Positions 4,975 to 5,740 of a DNA stretch of 5,740 nucleotides are shown here, in pieces. The translations under genes and the position numbers were made by a program. Origin of the DNA: MA-ANB-1 sp040878225 (GTDB lineage: Bacteria > Actinomycetota > Acidimicrobiia > Spongiisociales > ZC4RG35); the NCBI GenBank assembly GCA_040878225.1, contig JBBDMR010000044.1:1-5740 (forward strand), in the 5' to 3' direction. How positions within the stretch are numbered: position 1 is the stretch's first letter; each line of letters opens with the position of its first letter. Under the pieces are notes generated by a model. The model did not search any database. It was given only the letters and a program-made list of their open reading frames with translations, and was not told where the DNA came from.

Positions 4975-5655
4975 GTTCTCAGAATTCTCGCCATCTGAGT
5001 ACAAGTCGGGGCGTCGTTGCCTGGTCCTCTCCCGTCGCTGGCTGAGCCGCCATTCCTCGATCCGGGCGTGATCCCCGGATAGGAGCACCTCGGGGACCGA
5101 ATCCCCTTCGAACTCCGCCGGGCGGGTGTAAACAGGCTCTTCGAGCAGCCCATCGCGGAAGGACTCGGTGCGGGTCGACTCCGGGTTGCCGACCACGCCC
5201 GGGAGGAGACGGGCAACACCCTCGATCACCGCGGCGGCCGCCACCTCACCGCCGGCGAGCACGAAGTCGCCCAACGAGGCTTCTTCCTCGATGTAGTTGT
5301 CGGCCACACGCTGGTCGACCCCCTCATAGCGCCCACAGACGAGGGTGAGCGCCTCTGTCCCAGCCCAGCGGTCCAACGTCTCCTGGTTGATCGGCGATCC
5401 CGAAGGGGTGAGCAGTACCCGGTGGGTGCCGGCTAGAGGCCGGAGGGCGGCGGCGAGGGGCTCCACCCTCATCACCATCCCCGGGCCACCCCCGAACGGA
5501 GCGTCGTCGAGTTGACGGTGCTTGCCCAACCCGTAGTCGCGCAGCTGGACCAACTCCACCTCGAGTGACCCCGACTCGATCGCCCTCCCCACGATGGAAA
5601 GGTCGAGAATCCCCGCAAAAAACTCGGGAAACATGGTGACAACGTTGATCTTCAC
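4972..5655 (-). CDS. trmD: tRNA (guanine-N1)-methyltransferase
   Basis: TrmD uses S-adenosylmethionine to methylate N1 of G37 in tRNAs, preventing frameshifting; it works as a homodimer with a trefoil knot. The 227-residue sequence has the N-terminal block VTMFPEFFAG (6-15), LRDYGLGKHRQLDDAPFGGG (38-57) followed by PGMVM, then LLTPSG and LVCGRYEGVDQRV. The knot segment is SLGDFVLAGGEVA, followed by RLLPGVVGN, YTRP and the C-terminal PEVLLSGDHARIEEWR. All expected motifs are present and the length is close to the family norm of about 230-250. The start is GTG 5655, which begins exactly at the family's MKI N-terminus; no strong ribosome binding site precedes it. The usual upstream neighbour rimM is not visible in the remaining 85 bp. 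Confidence 0.97.
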   Translation of the reverse strand: MKINVVTMFPEFFAGILDLSIVGRAIESGSLEVELVQLRDYGLGKHRQLDDAPFGGGPGMVMRVEPLAAALRPLAGTHRVLLTPSGSPINQETLDRWAGTEALTLVCGRYEGVDQRVADNYIEEEASLGDFVLAGGEVAAAAVIEGVARLLPGVVGNPESTRTESFRDGLLEEPVYTRPAEFEGDSVPEVLLSGDHARIEEWRLSQRRERTRQRRPDLYSDGENSEN

Positions 5656-5740
5656 CCGAGTGAGGCTAGTTGGGGAGACACTGCACTCCCGCTTGCGGGA
5701 GGAAGGTTCGCGAAGCTGTTCCCCCAGAGACGAAGTCGAA
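5656..5740. repeat. Palindrome-rich stretch upstream of trmD, cut by the window edge
   Basis: These 85 bp contain a perfect 6-bp inverted repeat with a 4-nt loop (5686-5701, CTCCCGCTTGCGGGAG), the palindrome TTCGCGAA (5707-5714), and two CGAAG units (5711-5715 and 5731-5735). It resembles a palindromic intergenic element more than coding DNA. One minus-strand frame does end in a TGA overlapping the trmD GTG, but its 28 visible residues do not resemble the RimM C-terminus. Whether it is repeated elsewhere in the genome cannot be seen here. Confidence 0.4.

Noticed and set aside
4917..5219. Upstream extension of the rplS frame
   Set aside because: The frame is open but overlaps the end of trmD, and the strong ribosome binding site and L19 homology both begin at ATG 4916.
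5653..5740. C-terminal end of rimM overlapping trmD by GTGA
   Set aside because: The frame ends at the right place, but the visible residues do not resemble RimM and the DNA is dominated by palindromes. Any TGA preceded by G gives this overlap by chance.
1..5740. CRISPR array, insertion sequence, tRNA or prophage genes
   Set aside because: No spaced direct repeats, terminal inverted repeats with a transposase, cloverleaf or phage-type protein was found.

Overview
The window looks like chromosomal DNA from a high-GC actinobacterium, probably a deep-branching or uncultured lineage (inference). The best clue is gene order on the minus strand: trmD, rplS, lepB, a DUF2469 gene and yraN. This is the core of the actinobacterial cluster rimM-trmD-rplS-lepB-rnhB-DUF2469-yraN, and DUF2469 is essentially an actinobacterial family. 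Frequent GTG and TTG starts and short gene overlaps also fit. Two features depart from the usual order: rnhB is absent between lepB and DUF2469, and an ABC exporter pair follows yraN.

Minus strand, in order of transcription (right to left). First comes a palindrome-rich stretch upstream of trmD (5656-5740). Then trmD (tRNA m1G37 methyltransferase), rplS (ribosomal protein L19, with its own probable extended -10 promoter and a strong ribosome binding site) and lepB (signal peptidase I). The lepB frame has no ATG, GTG or TTG upstream of its membrane anchor, and it appears to start at a CTG overlapping the rplS stop. A 117-bp gap follows, with a UUCG hairpin just upstream at the lepB 3' end and a possible promoter inside it. 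Next are DUF2469, yraN, an ABC ATPase and its ABC-2 permease, tightly packed and probably one transcript.

Plus strand (1223-1551): two tiny overlapping genes, a 37-residue single-span membrane peptide and a small CxxC...HWHxxCW putative zinc protein. They run head-on into the permease gene, with a 39-bp overlap of the coding ends, and lie back to back with the next minus-strand gene.

Minus strand, left end: an enoyl-CoA hydratase/isomerase family gene followed 7 bp later by a gamma-glutamyltransferase-like gene that runs off the left edge.

The right half is housekeeping: tRNA modification, ribosome assembly and protein export. The left half is accessory: export, acyl-CoA metabolism and a Ntn-hydrolase. 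I see no CRISPR array, insertion sequence, tRNA, rRNA or defence system. The least characterised part is the plus-strand micro-operon, and the most testable anomaly is the lepB start.
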